From a virus: a stretch of 39,581 nt of DNA. Shown one piece after another: positions 27,246 through 35,871 of this stretch. Below the pieces are notes generated by a model. It was not told the DNA's origin, did not search any database, and saw nothing but the letters and a program-made list of their open reading frames with translations. The position numbers and the translations under genes were made by a program. Position 1 is the first letter of the stretch; every line of letters starts with the position of its first letter. The DNA is taken from positions 1 through 39,581 of the IMG/VR virus record IMGVR_UViG_3300038856_000054. The stretch is one strand, 5' to 3'.

Positions 27246-28875
27246 TGGCCTCCCACGTCTTTCCGCCGTCGTAGCTCACCTGCACCTCACCGGTGCGCTT
27301 GTTGGTGCGCCTGTGGGTTGGGGTGCGGGCATCGCTCTGGCCATCTTCGAACAAGCCGCGAGCGCCGGCTTGCTCGGCCACCTTGCGGGCCTCTGCCTCG
27401 CGCCCCACCGCCTTGGCGCGCGTATCGGATGTCACCAGGTCCTTCAGGGTTGCCATGGCGGTCCGGATTTGGTCCGGAGTGGCGTTTTCGTCGGTACCGG
27501 CCTGCATCTTGAATGCCGCATCTTCGCTGATCGACACGGCTGCGCCGGACTGAAAACGCTTCCACTTCTCGTTCAGAAGCCGCAATGTGGCTCGGTTTTC
27601 GAGTCCTTCCTTGCCCGTGAACATGTCGGGCTTGTAGCCCTCGACCACGCCCACGCCTTCCATGTCGGCGACGTCAGCGTTGCGCTCTTCGAAATCCTCG
27701 ATGAGCTTCAGGATCGACAGGTTAGGGCCCGCGTCCTTCATGAACTCCCGAGCGTCCTTGCCGGATTCCTTCTCGACCTGAAGTTGCGCCTTGCTTTGCG
27801 CCAAATCGCGCTTGCCGGCCGACGCCAACTCGTCATCGATGTCTTTCAGGATGCCCTGCCAGGCCTTGAGCCGCTGCTTGTGCGGCATGCCGTCCATCGC
27901 CTGAGCGCGCGCCACCAGTCCCGGCGGCGGCTGTCGGCCGGCCCGCTCGAAGCTGCGATTGACCAGATCGGTCACGCTCGCGCTGCTGTACTGCTCGCTG
28001 CCGCGCGGCATACCGCCGCCGCCTCCACCGCCGCGCCGCAGGCGGGACAGTTTGCTGGCCTGGGCGCCATACAGGCCCCCGCGGGCGCCGTACATGTCCG
28101 CCTTGGCCATCTCGGACGCAATCCTTGCGCGCTTGAGCGGGTCAAGCTGCCTCGGGCCCGATGGAGCGCCGGGCAGCATCTGCAGCGCCTGCCGCTGCTC
28201 GGGCGAGATGCGCGACAGACTCGACAACGCCCGCTCCCGGGCCTGTGGGTCCATCTGGAGCGCCTGCGCGTAGCTGCCCGGCATCCGCATCGGGGGCCTG
28301 CGGTCGCTCGGCAACGCGCCTCCGGCGCCCCGCAGCCCCAGGCTCTGCATGTGGGCCGCGATGTCCTGACTCGACATGCCGGGCACGCGCCCGGTGCCAT
28401 ACTGGGGTGCTGTCTCGGGGCGGTCGCGCTCGGGCGTCGCGATGGCCTGAAAGCCCGCCGGCATGCTGGACAGTTGCGCCGGGGTCATCGCCTGCGTGCT
28501 GGGCGCCGGCATCGGGGGCCGTGCCATGGAGGCCTGCTGGGGAGCCTGAGCGGACGACGGCGGCGTGGGTGAGATCTCGGGCATGGCATCCAAGATCGGA
28601 GCCATCTGGGCCTGTAGGTCCGGCTCGGGCCGGACGCCAGTGCTGGTGGTGTCGAGCGTGGCTGGCGCCTGCGACATGCCGGCGAACGTGGGAGCACGGC
28701 TCAGCGAGTCATCGAGCGCGGTAGCAATCTGCTCGGCGTATTCGTCTGCGCCCGGTTCGTACTGCAGCTCTGCCGTGCGCACCACGGGCTCCCCCGCGTC
28801 ATCGTAGGCGTACGACGGCGTCTGCTTGAGCCGCTCCTCTTCTTCCAATTCTGCGATGGTGTCAAATAGCGCCAT
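27232..28875 (-). CDS. Second putative internal/ejection protein, 547 aa
   Basis: ATG at 28875 follows GAGG. The sequence is dominated by Ala, Gln, Pro and Met (AQAPQQASMARPPMPAPSTQ) in the first ~200 residues, then a helical core (ANDVADMEGVG-type acidic turns, KDLVTSDTRAKAVGREAEAR) and a Lys/Gly/Trp-rich end (GKTWEASAGS). No transmembrane span is obvious. It lies between two other large low-complexity proteins, consistent with an ejected or internal capsid protein. Identity is inferred from layout only. Confidence 0.6.
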   Translation of the reverse strand: MALFDTIAELEEEERLKQTPSYAYDDAGEPVVRTAELQYEPGADEYAEQIATALDDSLSRAPTFAGMSQAPATLDTTSTGVRPEPDLQAQMAPILDAMPEISPTPPSSAQAPQQASMARPPMPAPSTQAMTPAQLSSMPAGFQAIATPERDRPETAPQYGTGRVPGMSSQDIAAHMQSLGLRGAGGALPSDRRPPMRMPGSYAQALQMDPQARERALSSLSRISPEQRQALQMLPGAPSGPRQLDPLKRARIASEMAKADMYGARGGLYGAQASKLSRLRRGGGGGGGMPRGSEQYSSASVTDLVNRSFERAGRQPPPGLVARAQAMDGMPHKQRLKAWQGILKDIDDELASAGKRDLAQSKAQLQVEKESGKDAREFMKDAGPNLSILKLIEDFEERNADVADMEGVGVVEGYKPDMFTGKEGLENRATLRLLNEKWKRFQSGAAVSISEDAAFKMQAGTDENATPDQIRTAMATLKDLVTSDTRAKAVGREAEARKVAEQAGARGLFEDGQSDARTPTHRRTNKRTGEVQVSYDGGKTWEASAGS

Positions 28876-28896
28876 GTCGTCCTCAGAAGGGCCCGC

Positions 28897-30021
28897 TCAA
28901 AACCAAGTCGTCGGGTCCGTGAGATTGAAGCCGTCGTCCTCCAGCGAGCTGGCCGCGCGCTCCGCCTGCTGGGCGCCCCAGATGCTCTTGAGCGCATCGG
29001 TGGTGGACGCGGTGTCGGGCTTGCGGGGCGACAGGTACCGGCCTGCCGATTCGGTGCCCCAGATGGCCGGCGCCACGTTGTACTTGTAGCGCTGCCGGCT
29101 GGCCTCCTGGCCCTCGCTCAGGACCTCGCCACCGGCGCCCCACTGTTGCTCACGGTTGGCCAGCTGGGTGCCGGTCACGTACTGATCGTAATCAGCACGC
29201 AGATTGTTGTTGAACTCGCTCGCCCGGTCGCGCGCCTGGCCGCGCTGGTAATCCTGCCCGAACGCCTGCTGATCGATTCCGAGGCCCAACTGACCCGCCT
29301 GGCCAAGCGCTCGATCAGAGCGCTGCTGGGCGCCCGCCATCGCGGCCTGATTCTCCAGCGCGCGTCGGTTTGCTGTCTCCTGCTGGGTGCCGAGCAGCGC
29401 CGCCATCTCCATGCCGGAGCCCCCGAAGCCCCGCGAGCGCATGTCCCGAAGGGCCGCTTCGCGCGATGAGCGTTGCTGGGATTCCTGGTCACGCCGCGCC
29501 ATCTCCATCTGCAGCCGCTCGATGGGCGTGATGCCCTCCTGACCACGCTCCCGCAGGTCCTGCAGGGTGTCTCGAGCCTGACCCATCGCCCACTCATCGC
29601 CGCGAGCGCGCCCGGCTTGGCTCGAATAGTCACCTACGTAATCGGCGGCCTCGATGTCCTCCCCGAACAGGTCTCCGAACAACTCCCGGTAATCGCCGAC
29701 GAGCCCGGTCTCCTCCTGGGAGCCGATGAATCCCGACGTCGATAGCGCGTTGCTGCCATCCGCGATGCGGCGCAGCATGTCGGCCCGATAGGCGTCCCAC
29801 TCGGCCTGAGTGCCTTCAAAGCTCTCTTCGGCAAGCGCCAGCAACTGCTCTGCAATTTCGTTGTCGCTCATGCCTGCGCTTCCTTCGCTCCCGCTGCCGC
29901 GGCCACCGCCCGCGCTGCTGGTGCTCTCACCAGTTTGGGCATTGACGTGCTCGGTCGTGATGGTGGGGTCACGATTGCGTTCCGCCGCCTCGGCGCCAGT
30001 GCGTCTGCGTGCAGGAGGCAT
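28897..30021 (-). CDS. Third putative internal/ejection protein, 374 aa
   Basis: ATG at 30021 overlaps the previous stop (TGATG); a longer reading is low-complexity. After a Ser/Gly-rich N-terminus the protein is helical with many Gln/Ala/Arg repeats (MEMAALLGTQQETANRRALE, NQAAMAGAQQRSDRALGQAG), a composition common in podovirus internal proteins just downstream of the tail hub. It probably fits inside the capsid or tail and is released at infection. Confidence 0.6.
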   Translation of the reverse strand: MPPARRRTGAEAAERNRDPTITTEHVNAQTGESTSSAGGGRGSGSEGSAGMSDNEIAEQLLALAEESFEGTQAEWDAYRADMLRRIADGSNALSTSGFIGSQEETGLVGDYRELFGDLFGEDIEAADYVGDYSSQAGRARGDEWAMGQARDTLQDLRERGQEGITPIERLQMEMARRDQESQQRSSREAALRDMRSRGFGGSGMEMAALLGTQQETANRRALENQAAMAGAQQRSDRALGQAGQLGLGIDQQAFGQDYQRGQARDRASEFNNNLRADYDQYVTGTQLANREQQWGAGGEVLSEGQEASRQRYKYNVAPAIWGTESAGRYLSPRKPDTASTTDALKSIWGAQQAERAASSLEDDGFNLTDPTTWF

Positions 30022-30359
30022 CAGCCCGCCTCCCTGAGCGCGAAGAATGTGAGCGTCACGCTGGTGCCGCTGCTGGGCGCTACCGCCAGGCTCTGCACCT
30101 GCGCTTCGCCGTTGCGCCACTTCCAGGACGCGAGCGTTGCGTACTCGGTCTCTTGATCCGTGTAGGTCGCCACCAGCAAGAGGGGCTTACGGCCCCCTAC
30201 GTCGAGCCCGAAAGGCAACCGCACCACGCCCCTGTACCGAAACGGGCCCGCGACTTCGATCCGCTGGCCGTCCCGCACGTCACGCGCCAGCATCGCGACT
30301 TCGCGCGCGAGCACACCGGGATCGGTCGAGTAGTTATCCACCTTGCGGACCGTCGTCAT
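30021..30359 (-). CDS. Small tail protein, 112 aa
   Basis: ATG at 30359 overlaps the tail hub stop (ATGA). It has a helical start (DPGVLAREVAMLARDVRDGQ) and a beta-rich end (IEVAGPFRYRGVVRLPFGLD, APSSGTSVTLTFFAL). No family is recognised. Its order after the tail hub suggests a tail-tip, chaperone or adaptor role. Confidence 0.65.
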   Translation of the reverse strand: MTTVRKVDNYSTDPGVLAREVAMLARDVRDGQRIEVAGPFRYRGVVRLPFGLDVGGRKPLLLVATYTDQETEYATLASWKWRNGEAQVQSLAVAPSSGTSVTLTFFALREAG

Positions 30360-32821
30360 GTGCGGGCCCCCGTGCGGTCCACGAGCGCCTCGGCCCGCAC
30401 CACGATGCCCTCCAGGGCCCAGTAGACCGAGCCGTCCGACTGCATCTTGATCTGCAGCTGGTTACTCATCCCGCAATTGCGCGGCACGTGCGTAACCGCC
30501 TCGGTCGGGTCGGAAGCATCGACCGCGCGACTGACTGTCTGCTGCACGCTCGCTCCGCCCGTCTGCGCGTCGCACACGGTCGTCATGCTCATCGTGGGCG
30601 TGACGGCAGCACTGGGCGCGTACAGCCACACGATCTCTCGCCACTTCTTCAGAATGCCGGGCTCCCCCAGGTCCAGGCGATTGAGCGTGAAGGTTCCGGT
30701 CTCACGCGATGTGCTGGTCCAGGCCAAAAACCGCCGCGGGTAGTAGGTGCCGCTATTCAGATAGCTGTAGTACATCAGCAGCTCGTCGGCGCTGTAGACC
30801 GGCAGCCGCACGCTGGACGCGTCACCACTCGGGTTGGTGTATTCGTAGAACTCATCGGTCTGGACGTTGTAGAGCAACGGGTCCCCACCCTCGGCGGTCG
30901 TGAGCCACAACTCCCCATGGAAGGCGTCAAAGGCCATCTGCCCATCGCGCGTCCAGTTGTAGGTCTCGCCCCAACTGCTCACCAGCGCATCGAACGCATC
31001 CTTGAAGTAGTCGCTCAGCCGCCCGCCGCTCAGGTTCACCAGTTGTCCACCCCGAAGCGCCATCAGGCCTGCGTCGCCCCAGAAGTAGACCGTGCCGCCG
31101 TAGCTCACCACGGCGTGTGGGCTCACGAGCAGCACATCCTCCGCCACCAGATCGGACCGCCAGTCATCGCCACCGGTGCCGGTCACGGCATAGATTTTCC
31201 GCGCCCCGCCATCAAACACATACATCACATCGCCAGCAGGCACGATGCGGACAATCTCCCCTTGGCCGATCTCCAGCCGATTCACTAGCGGCCAGTGTTC
31301 CGGCTGATTCGGCTCGCTGTAGGCCAAGCGAGTGAAGCGCTCGGCCGCATCGCTGTTCACGACCGTCTCGCCAATCTCCGGTAGCGCGGGCGAGTAGTTC
31401 GCACCGTTGGTGGCCCGTAGCGTGATGGGGTTGCCGGTGCTCTCCGGGTAGTGACGCGACAACGACGCTTCAAACCCCACGATCAGCTCGTTGTCGGTGG
31501 CGCCATCGTACGGGAGCGATAGCTGCACCTGCACATCGATGCTGTTGGAGTCTAGCTCGAGCAACATCCCCTTGGGGTTGCCCATGTCGATATCGGTGCC
31601 GTCCACCTCCAGCACATCCTTGATCGTAAACGAGCCGCCTCCGGTCGTGCCGGTAGCGGCCTGACTGAGCGTGATGACGCTGCCGCCCGGAAGAGCCGCG
31701 ACCGTGGTGCCGGCCGCAATGTCGGTGCCGGTGATGGTCTGGCCCACCACGATGCCGGTCATGTCGCTCACGTTGTCGAGCGTGGTGTTGCTGTTTGTGT
31801 CGCCGGTGATTGACCGGATTCCGATCCCGTTGGCAAGGTTCGTCGAGTCCAGCGTTCCCCACTGAGCCGGGATGCGAAAGTCGAACGAGTGGCGCTCACG
31901 CGATGCGATCACCCACGCGCTACCCTTGAACCACGCAATGTCCCTCGCTTGCGGTGGCGGGTAGTGCGCTTTCAGTAAGCCCTTCTGTCCAGCGTTCGTG
32001 TACAGCTCCTCGCCCGACAGATCGTCGTCCGTGTTGGCGTCCAACACGGTCACATAGCCGTTGCTGATATCGGTGGAGTCGATCTCTTGCTCGACCGCCA
32101 GCCGCATGTAGTCGTCGACTTCCTTGGTGGCAAACGCGACCGTGCGGTACACCCGCACCTTGTCTCCCGCAATGGCCGTCAGGCTGGGGTGAAGCGAGCA
32201 GGAGACCGATACGTTACGCGTGGCTCCAGCACCATTCTTGATGAATGCCGGTGAGCTCGGCGCGCTCTCCACGAACGTGCCGTCCGTCATCTCACGCACC
32301 AACGTGGTCCGATAGGCGACGTATTTGGTATCCGCCACGGCGCGCACCGTGCCGCTGGTGGAAAGCGTGAGGGCCAGGGTTGGCGGCTGCAGGCCCGCCT
32401 TGCGACTGGTAGTGTCGGCCTGTGAGTCCAGCACCACCACACCGCCCGTCGTGGTGAGGTACCAGCGATCGTCGCGGTAGCGCATCAGGTGCTCGCGTCC
32501 GGTCTCGTACTGGTCGGAGTTGCTGTCGGCGTTGAGGATCTGCGTCTTGGCGCCAGCGTTGTACCAGCGAGTGGTGTGCGAGCCGCCGCTCTCCTCGACG
32601 TAGATCAGATAGCCACCGCCCGCGTCCATGACCGCCACAGGCTCGTTGGTGTGACTGACGGTGCCTTCTAGGTCGAGGTCTTCGGAGCCGTGAATGGGCT
32701 CCAGGACGCCCTGACGTCGAATCACCATGTTGCGGGCGACCGACATGGAGCCCGGCGGGTTCAGAAGCTGGTTCTGGTCTCGCCACAGACCGCGCAACGG
32801 CTTGATCGGGTACTCGGCCAT
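30356..32821 (-). CDS. Tail hub / stabilisation protein, 821 aa
   Basis: The favoured start is ATG 32821 (MAEYPIKPLRGLWRDQ), 19 nt after the adaptor stop with GGGA upstream; a longer reading overlaps the adaptor gene. The chain is beta-rich throughout, with repeated strand-turn units (RAVADTKYVAYRTTLVREMT, VKVYRTVAFA-type pairs, SVITLSQAATGTTGGGSFTI near residue 400). It matches the size and composition of podovirus tail stabilisation/needle-hub proteins that sit under the portal. It may bear a receptor or enzymatic part, but no catalytic motif was seen. Confidence 0.7.
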   Translation of the reverse strand: MAEYPIKPLRGLWRDQNQLLNPPGSMSVARNMVIRRQGVLEPIHGSEDLDLEGTVSHTNEPVAVMDAGGGYLIYVEESGGSHTTRWYNAGAKTQILNADSNSDQYETGREHLMRYRDDRWYLTTTGGVVVLDSQADTTSRKAGLQPPTLALTLSTSGTVRAVADTKYVAYRTTLVREMTDGTFVESAPSSPAFIKNGAGATRNVSVSCSLHPSLTAIAGDKVRVYRTVAFATKEVDDYMRLAVEQEIDSTDISNGYVTVLDANTDDDLSGEELYTNAGQKGLLKAHYPPPQARDIAWFKGSAWVIASRERHSFDFRIPAQWGTLDSTNLANGIGIRSITGDTNSNTTLDNVSDMTGIVVGQTITGTDIAAGTTVAALPGGSVITLSQAATGTTGGGSFTIKDVLEVDGTDIDMGNPKGMLLELDSNSIDVQVQLSLPYDGATDNELIVGFEASLSRHYPESTGNPITLRATNGANYSPALPEIGETVVNSDAAERFTRLAYSEPNQPEHWPLVNRLEIGQGEIVRIVPAGDVMYVFDGGARKIYAVTGTGGDDWRSDLVAEDVLLVSPHAVVSYGGTVYFWGDAGLMALRGGQLVNLSGGRLSDYFKDAFDALVSSWGETYNWTRDGQMAFDAFHGELWLTTAEGGDPLLYNVQTDEFYEYTNPSGDASSVRLPVYSADELLMYYSYLNSGTYYPRRFLAWTSTSRETGTFTLNRLDLGEPGILKKWREIVWLYAPSAAVTPTMSMTTVCDAQTGGASVQQTVSRAVDASDPTEAVTHVPRNCGMSNQLQIKMQSDGSVYWALEGIVVRAEALVDRTGART

Positions 32822-32840
32822 CTGTCCCGCTACCCCGTCC

Positions 32841-33800
32841 TCATGAGCTTGCCACTGGCCATCGAGTTCCGAAGCGGCCCCGCACCCCAGGGCGCACGCG
32901 AGGAATGAGCTTGCGAGCATTGTCCTTGACGCGGGGCTCAAGCAAATCGATGAAGCGCTTGTAGTCATCGCCAGCCTTTCCGGTGAGGCCGCCCGCCTTC
33001 TGGACTGCGCCGATACCTCCAGCCAGGATGACGGCGCCCGTCACATCGGCAAGCGTACGGTGGAATTCCTGCGGCAGCATGGGCCAATCGGTCTGCCCGG
33101 CGGCCCGCACCGCGTCACCCACCACGACGCGCGACAGGTCGGTCCCGCTCGCAAACGTGACGCTCGTGTCGCTCGCGACGGCCGAAAGCGAAGCGCCCAC
33201 CAGATGGGTTTCGTGCGCGCCCACCGTGCTCACCACATCCACGGTGGAGCTCGACGTAATGTCGTTGCCGGTGTCGCGGTCGGCCGGCGTGAGGGCCATC
33301 AGGGCCACGCGCGTGCTGGTGTTGAGCGACGTGATGATGCCCGAAGTAGTCTGCTCCTCCACCAAGTCGGCGGGGCGCAGGTAGTACCACATCCGAAAGT
33401 CGTAGTTGCTACTGTCGGGCTTCGGCACGATGCGGACGAAGTCCGTGTAGACCACGTACTTGGCGGGCTTGCCGCTTCGGGTGTCGTAGCGGCCCGCCAT
33501 CTCGAATGAGATTTCGTCCAGCGGGTAGTAGTCATCCGTGCTGGACTGCCTGACCTCGATGCTCTTGAGGCCCTGCGCCATCGAGCGGCCCGGAATCTGA
33601 TAGACACTGGTGCCGCTCACCATGTCGCCCGTGTGGGGCTGCAGCCAATAGCCCGCCTTGGCCTTGACGATCGGCACACCGAACACGGTGCGAAGCGTGT
33701 CGCTGATCTCGATTCTCAGCCGCGCGTCATCGTAGTCCGGGTGGCTATCCGGCAGCCCAGTGGCATGCCGGACCGCCTCCAGCATCTCGGAGTCGTCCAC
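32841..33800 (-). CDS. Head-tail adaptor (connector) protein, 319 aa
   Basis: GTG at 33800 is next to the TAG of the preceding gene. The N-terminal ~50 residues form helices (DDSEMLEAVRHATGLPD, DARLRIEISDTLRTVFG), like the adaptors that dock below the portal. The rest is strand-rich with a long Thr/Ser/Val insertion (RVALMALTPADRDTGNDITS, SVTFASGTDLSRVVVGDAVR), followed by a C-terminal helical end (DDYKRFIDLLEPRVKDNARK). Its position between capsid and tail hub supports the role of gp4-like adaptor. Confidence 0.65.
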   Translation of the reverse strand: MDDSEMLEAVRHATGLPDSHPDYDDARLRIEISDTLRTVFGVPIVKAKAGYWLQPHTGDMVSGTSVYQIPGRSMAQGLKSIEVRQSSTDDYYPLDEISFEMAGRYDTRSGKPAKYVVYTDFVRIVPKPDSSNYDFRMWYYLRPADLVEEQTTSGIITSLNTSTRVALMALTPADRDTGNDITSSSTVDVVSTVGAHETHLVGASLSAVASDTSVTFASGTDLSRVVVGDAVRAAGQTDWPMLPQEFHRTLADVTGAVILAGGIGAVQKAGGLTGKAGDDYKRFIDLLEPRVKDNARKLIPRVRPGVRGRFGTRWPVASS

Positions 33801-34046
33801 CTACTGGCCCCCGGGGCTGTTCAGGTATCCGAAAAGCTGGTTGAACATCTGCGTGCGGTCGCGGTCGTTTTTCTGCCGCTGGTCGCGGTTGAACTCGGCC
33901 GCATCCACGTTCGCGGTCGGGGCGCCGAGCTGCTGCGCGGACCGCTGACGCATCTGCGCCGCCGCACGCTTGCGGGCCTCCTGCTCCTGCTGGCGCTGTT
34001 GGAGGTAGTTCATTGCCATCTGACCAGCGAACAGGGCGGGGAGCAT
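33801..34046 (-). CDS. Small Gln-rich protein between capsid and adaptor, 81 aa
   Basis: ATG at 34046 with GAGG 5 nt upstream. A short hydrophobic start (MLPALFAGQMAMNYLQQ) is followed by a coiled, Gln/Arg-rich helix (QEQEARKRAAAQMRQRSAQQ) and FNQLFGYLNSPG. Such small helical proteins after the capsid gene are often head-completion or internal proteins. Family not recognised. Confidence 0.6.
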   Translation of the reverse strand: MLPALFAGQMAMNYLQQRQQEQEARKRAAAQMRQRSAQQLGAPTANVDAAEFNRDQRQKNDRDRTQMFNQLFGYLNSPGGQ

Positions 34047-34125
34047 GTGGACCTCGTTGGGGCAAAGGGGTAGGGGCCCGACTGCCAGCGCCGCGTAGGC
34101 TGACAGCCGAGCCCCAAACTCGTCA

Positions 34126-35394
34126 TCACGCAGGCGTCGTGTCGCCGTTGTTCTGGATGTTGTTCACGATCGCGCAGTGGTACGGCACCGTCAGGATCGG
34201 CGCCTGGTTGCTGAAGACACGGACCTGACAGCCCGCGCTCGACTCCAGCTCGACGTAGAACCACTTGTTGGTTCCCGGCAGGCTGAAGGTGTTGTCGGTC
34301 GAGCCGACCCGCTTGCCGATCCCCTTGGCGAGGAAGTACGCGAAGCCCTGTTGCTGGAACTTGTGGACCGCGACGTCCACGGGTCCCGCACTGGTCTTGA
34401 CCAGCAGGTTATAGTGACCGGTCTGCTTGGCATCGGCGCCCGGGTTGTTGTACCGGTCGTCCGCCTGCAGTTCCGCCACCAGATCGGCGAACGTGGCGGC
34501 GCTCACGAACAGCTTGCCGCCGCTCGTCAGGCCGTTGTTGGCCAGCTTGGCGCCCATCTGCTGGATGGTCGCGATGCTGAGAGTCGTGGAGCCCGCCGAG
34601 TGAATCAGCGAACGCCACAGCGGGTAGGTGGCGGCCGAGATGCCGAACAGGCTCCCGGTGTTCTGCAGGATGCCCTTGACGCCCACGCACTGCTTGGCCT
34701 TGGAGCCGCGAGCCACCAGCACGTCACCAGTCGCCACCGTGGTGGACGAGCCGCTCTTGGTGAGGGTGATGCGGTTCTGGGTCGGGTCGATGGCGGTCAC
34801 GGTGACGCCCGTCGCCCGCTCGGTGGAGCCGTCCGACTGGTAGATGTCCACGATGCCGTTGACCATCGTGTTCCAGACGCCTGGGCTCCATGTGGCGCGC
34901 GTCAGGTTCACGACCTGCGGGGTTCCGAGGTCGGCGCCCGAGACGCTGGCGCTGACGGTCCCGAGCTCGGCCAGCAGGGTCGAGTCGGTGCCGCCGCCGT
35001 ACATCAGGTTGAGCTCCCGGTAGAGCTCCGCCGATTGCGTCAGGGCCTTGATCTTGTAGTCCATGGCGGGGAAGTAGGCGCTGTCCCCGTTCATGGCCTT
35101 GCTGATCACGTCGTACGGGATGTTTCCCGCGATCAGGACGGTCGAGCCGTCCAGGTTGGCGATCCCGGTCGTGGAGTCGATGACGCTCGAAATCGTGAAG
35201 GCCGTCTCGTCCACGTTGTGGGTGACGCCGTGCTCGAGAGTCAGCTGGACCGGGAACCGGAAGTCTTCGCCGGGCCGCAGGTTCTGCGGGACGAACGACA
35301 TGTATTGCGCGATCGTGTTGTCGGACGGGATCGGATTGACGTACGGACCGTAGCGCCGCTTGAAAAGCGACTGGATGTTGGAATAGGCGCTCAT
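34126..35394 (-). CDS. Major capsid protein
   Basis: The 422-residue protein is the expected coat: located two genes after the scaffold, acidic-basic balanced and strand-rich. It has an N-terminal helix (YSNIQSLFKRRYGPYV), a spine-like segment (AMDYKIKALTQSAELYRELN), repeated strand-turn units typical of the HK97 fold with insertions (VTAIDPTQNRITLTKSGSST), and a C-terminal IVNNIQNNGDTTP. Size is near that of P22-type coat proteins (430), but homology to them is not claimed. GAGG precedes ATG 35394 by 8 nt. Capsid assembly is expected to need the scaffold at 35868-37097. Confidence 0.75.
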   Translation of the reverse strand: MSAYSNIQSLFKRRYGPYVNPIPSDNTIAQYMSFVPQNLRPGEDFRFPVQLTLEHGVTHNVDETAFTISSVIDSTTGIANLDGSTVLIAGNIPYDVISKAMNGDSAYFPAMDYKIKALTQSAELYRELNLMYGGGTDSTLLAELGTVSASVSGADLGTPQVVNLTRATWSPGVWNTMVNGIVDIYQSDGSTERATGVTVTAIDPTQNRITLTKSGSSTTVATGDVLVARGSKAKQCVGVKGILQNTGSLFGISAATYPLWRSLIHSAGSTTLSIATIQQMGAKLANNGLTSGGKLFVSAATFADLVAELQADDRYNNPGADAKQTGHYNLLVKTSAGPVDVAVHKFQQQGFAYFLAKGIGKRVGSTDNTFSLPGTNKWFYVELESSAGCQVRVFSNQAPILTVPYHCAIVNNIQNNGDTTPA

Positions 35395-35609
35395 GGGCGC
35401 AACCTCGTTACAGGCAAGTCACGGCCGAATGGCCGCTACGTTGTCTGCCTCGCTTCGGTTGCGCCGGGATGGTTCGCTGGCTGGTTGCGCCGCGGGGTGC
35501 GCCCTGTCGGGGGTCCTGCGGGGTCCAGACGCGTGGCCTACCGGGGTCCTACGCTATGGCACTGTGGCTAGTTTGCTACGGTGGTCTCGCGAACGCAAGA
35601 GTTGCGTTC
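35395..35609 (-). promoter_or_regulatory. Leader of the capsid gene with a perfect hairpin
   Basis: About 213 nt separate the small Cys protein from the capsid gene, the longest gap in the late operon, and it holds no credible gene. At 35591-35609 an 8-bp perfect stem (GAACGCAA with TTGCGTTC, 3-nt loop) overlaps the upstream stop codon. GGGTCC occurs three times (35511, 35521, 35544). No clear sigma70 promoter is visible. The block could be an mRNA processing or stability element that raises capsid expression. Confidence 0.4.
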
Positions 35610-35871
35610 AGGCGATGGGATCCGAGCCCGCTAGGTCCGGGCTCCAACCACCAAGCTCGGTGGCGAACGGCTGCACGTTGCGGAGCAATTCCGTGGCGTC
35701 CGCCGGTATATGCGTCGGCGAACTAGCCCACAACACCCCACCCGACATGTCCTCCCACGGCCTCTCTTGCTCCGGGTCGAAGATGAACACGTGTGGGCCG
35801 GTGTGCCCATCGCGCAATTGGCATCGCCGTTTTCGAGCGTAGGCGACCACTTTGTTGCTGCATCGCGTCAT
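35608..35871 (-). CDS. Small Cys/His protein after the scaffold, 87 aa
   Basis: ATG at 35871 overlaps the scaffold stop (ATGA). It contains CSNKVVAYARKRRCQLRDGH followed by TGPHVF, a C...C...HTGPH arrangement seen in small zinc-binding phage proteins, and then PWEDMSGGVLWASSPTHIPA and an acidic end. Its role between scaffold and capsid genes is unknown. Confidence 0.65.
   Translation of the reverse strand: MTRCSNKVVAYARKRRCQLRDGHTGPHVFIFDPEQERPWEDMSGGVLWASSPTHIPADATELLRNVQPFATELGGWSPDLAGSDPIA

Noticed and set aside
34177-35571. 464-residue plus-strand open frame opposite the capsid gene
   Set aside because: Antisense shadow with Arg/Gly/Val-rich composition, no ribosome site and no neighbours on that strand.
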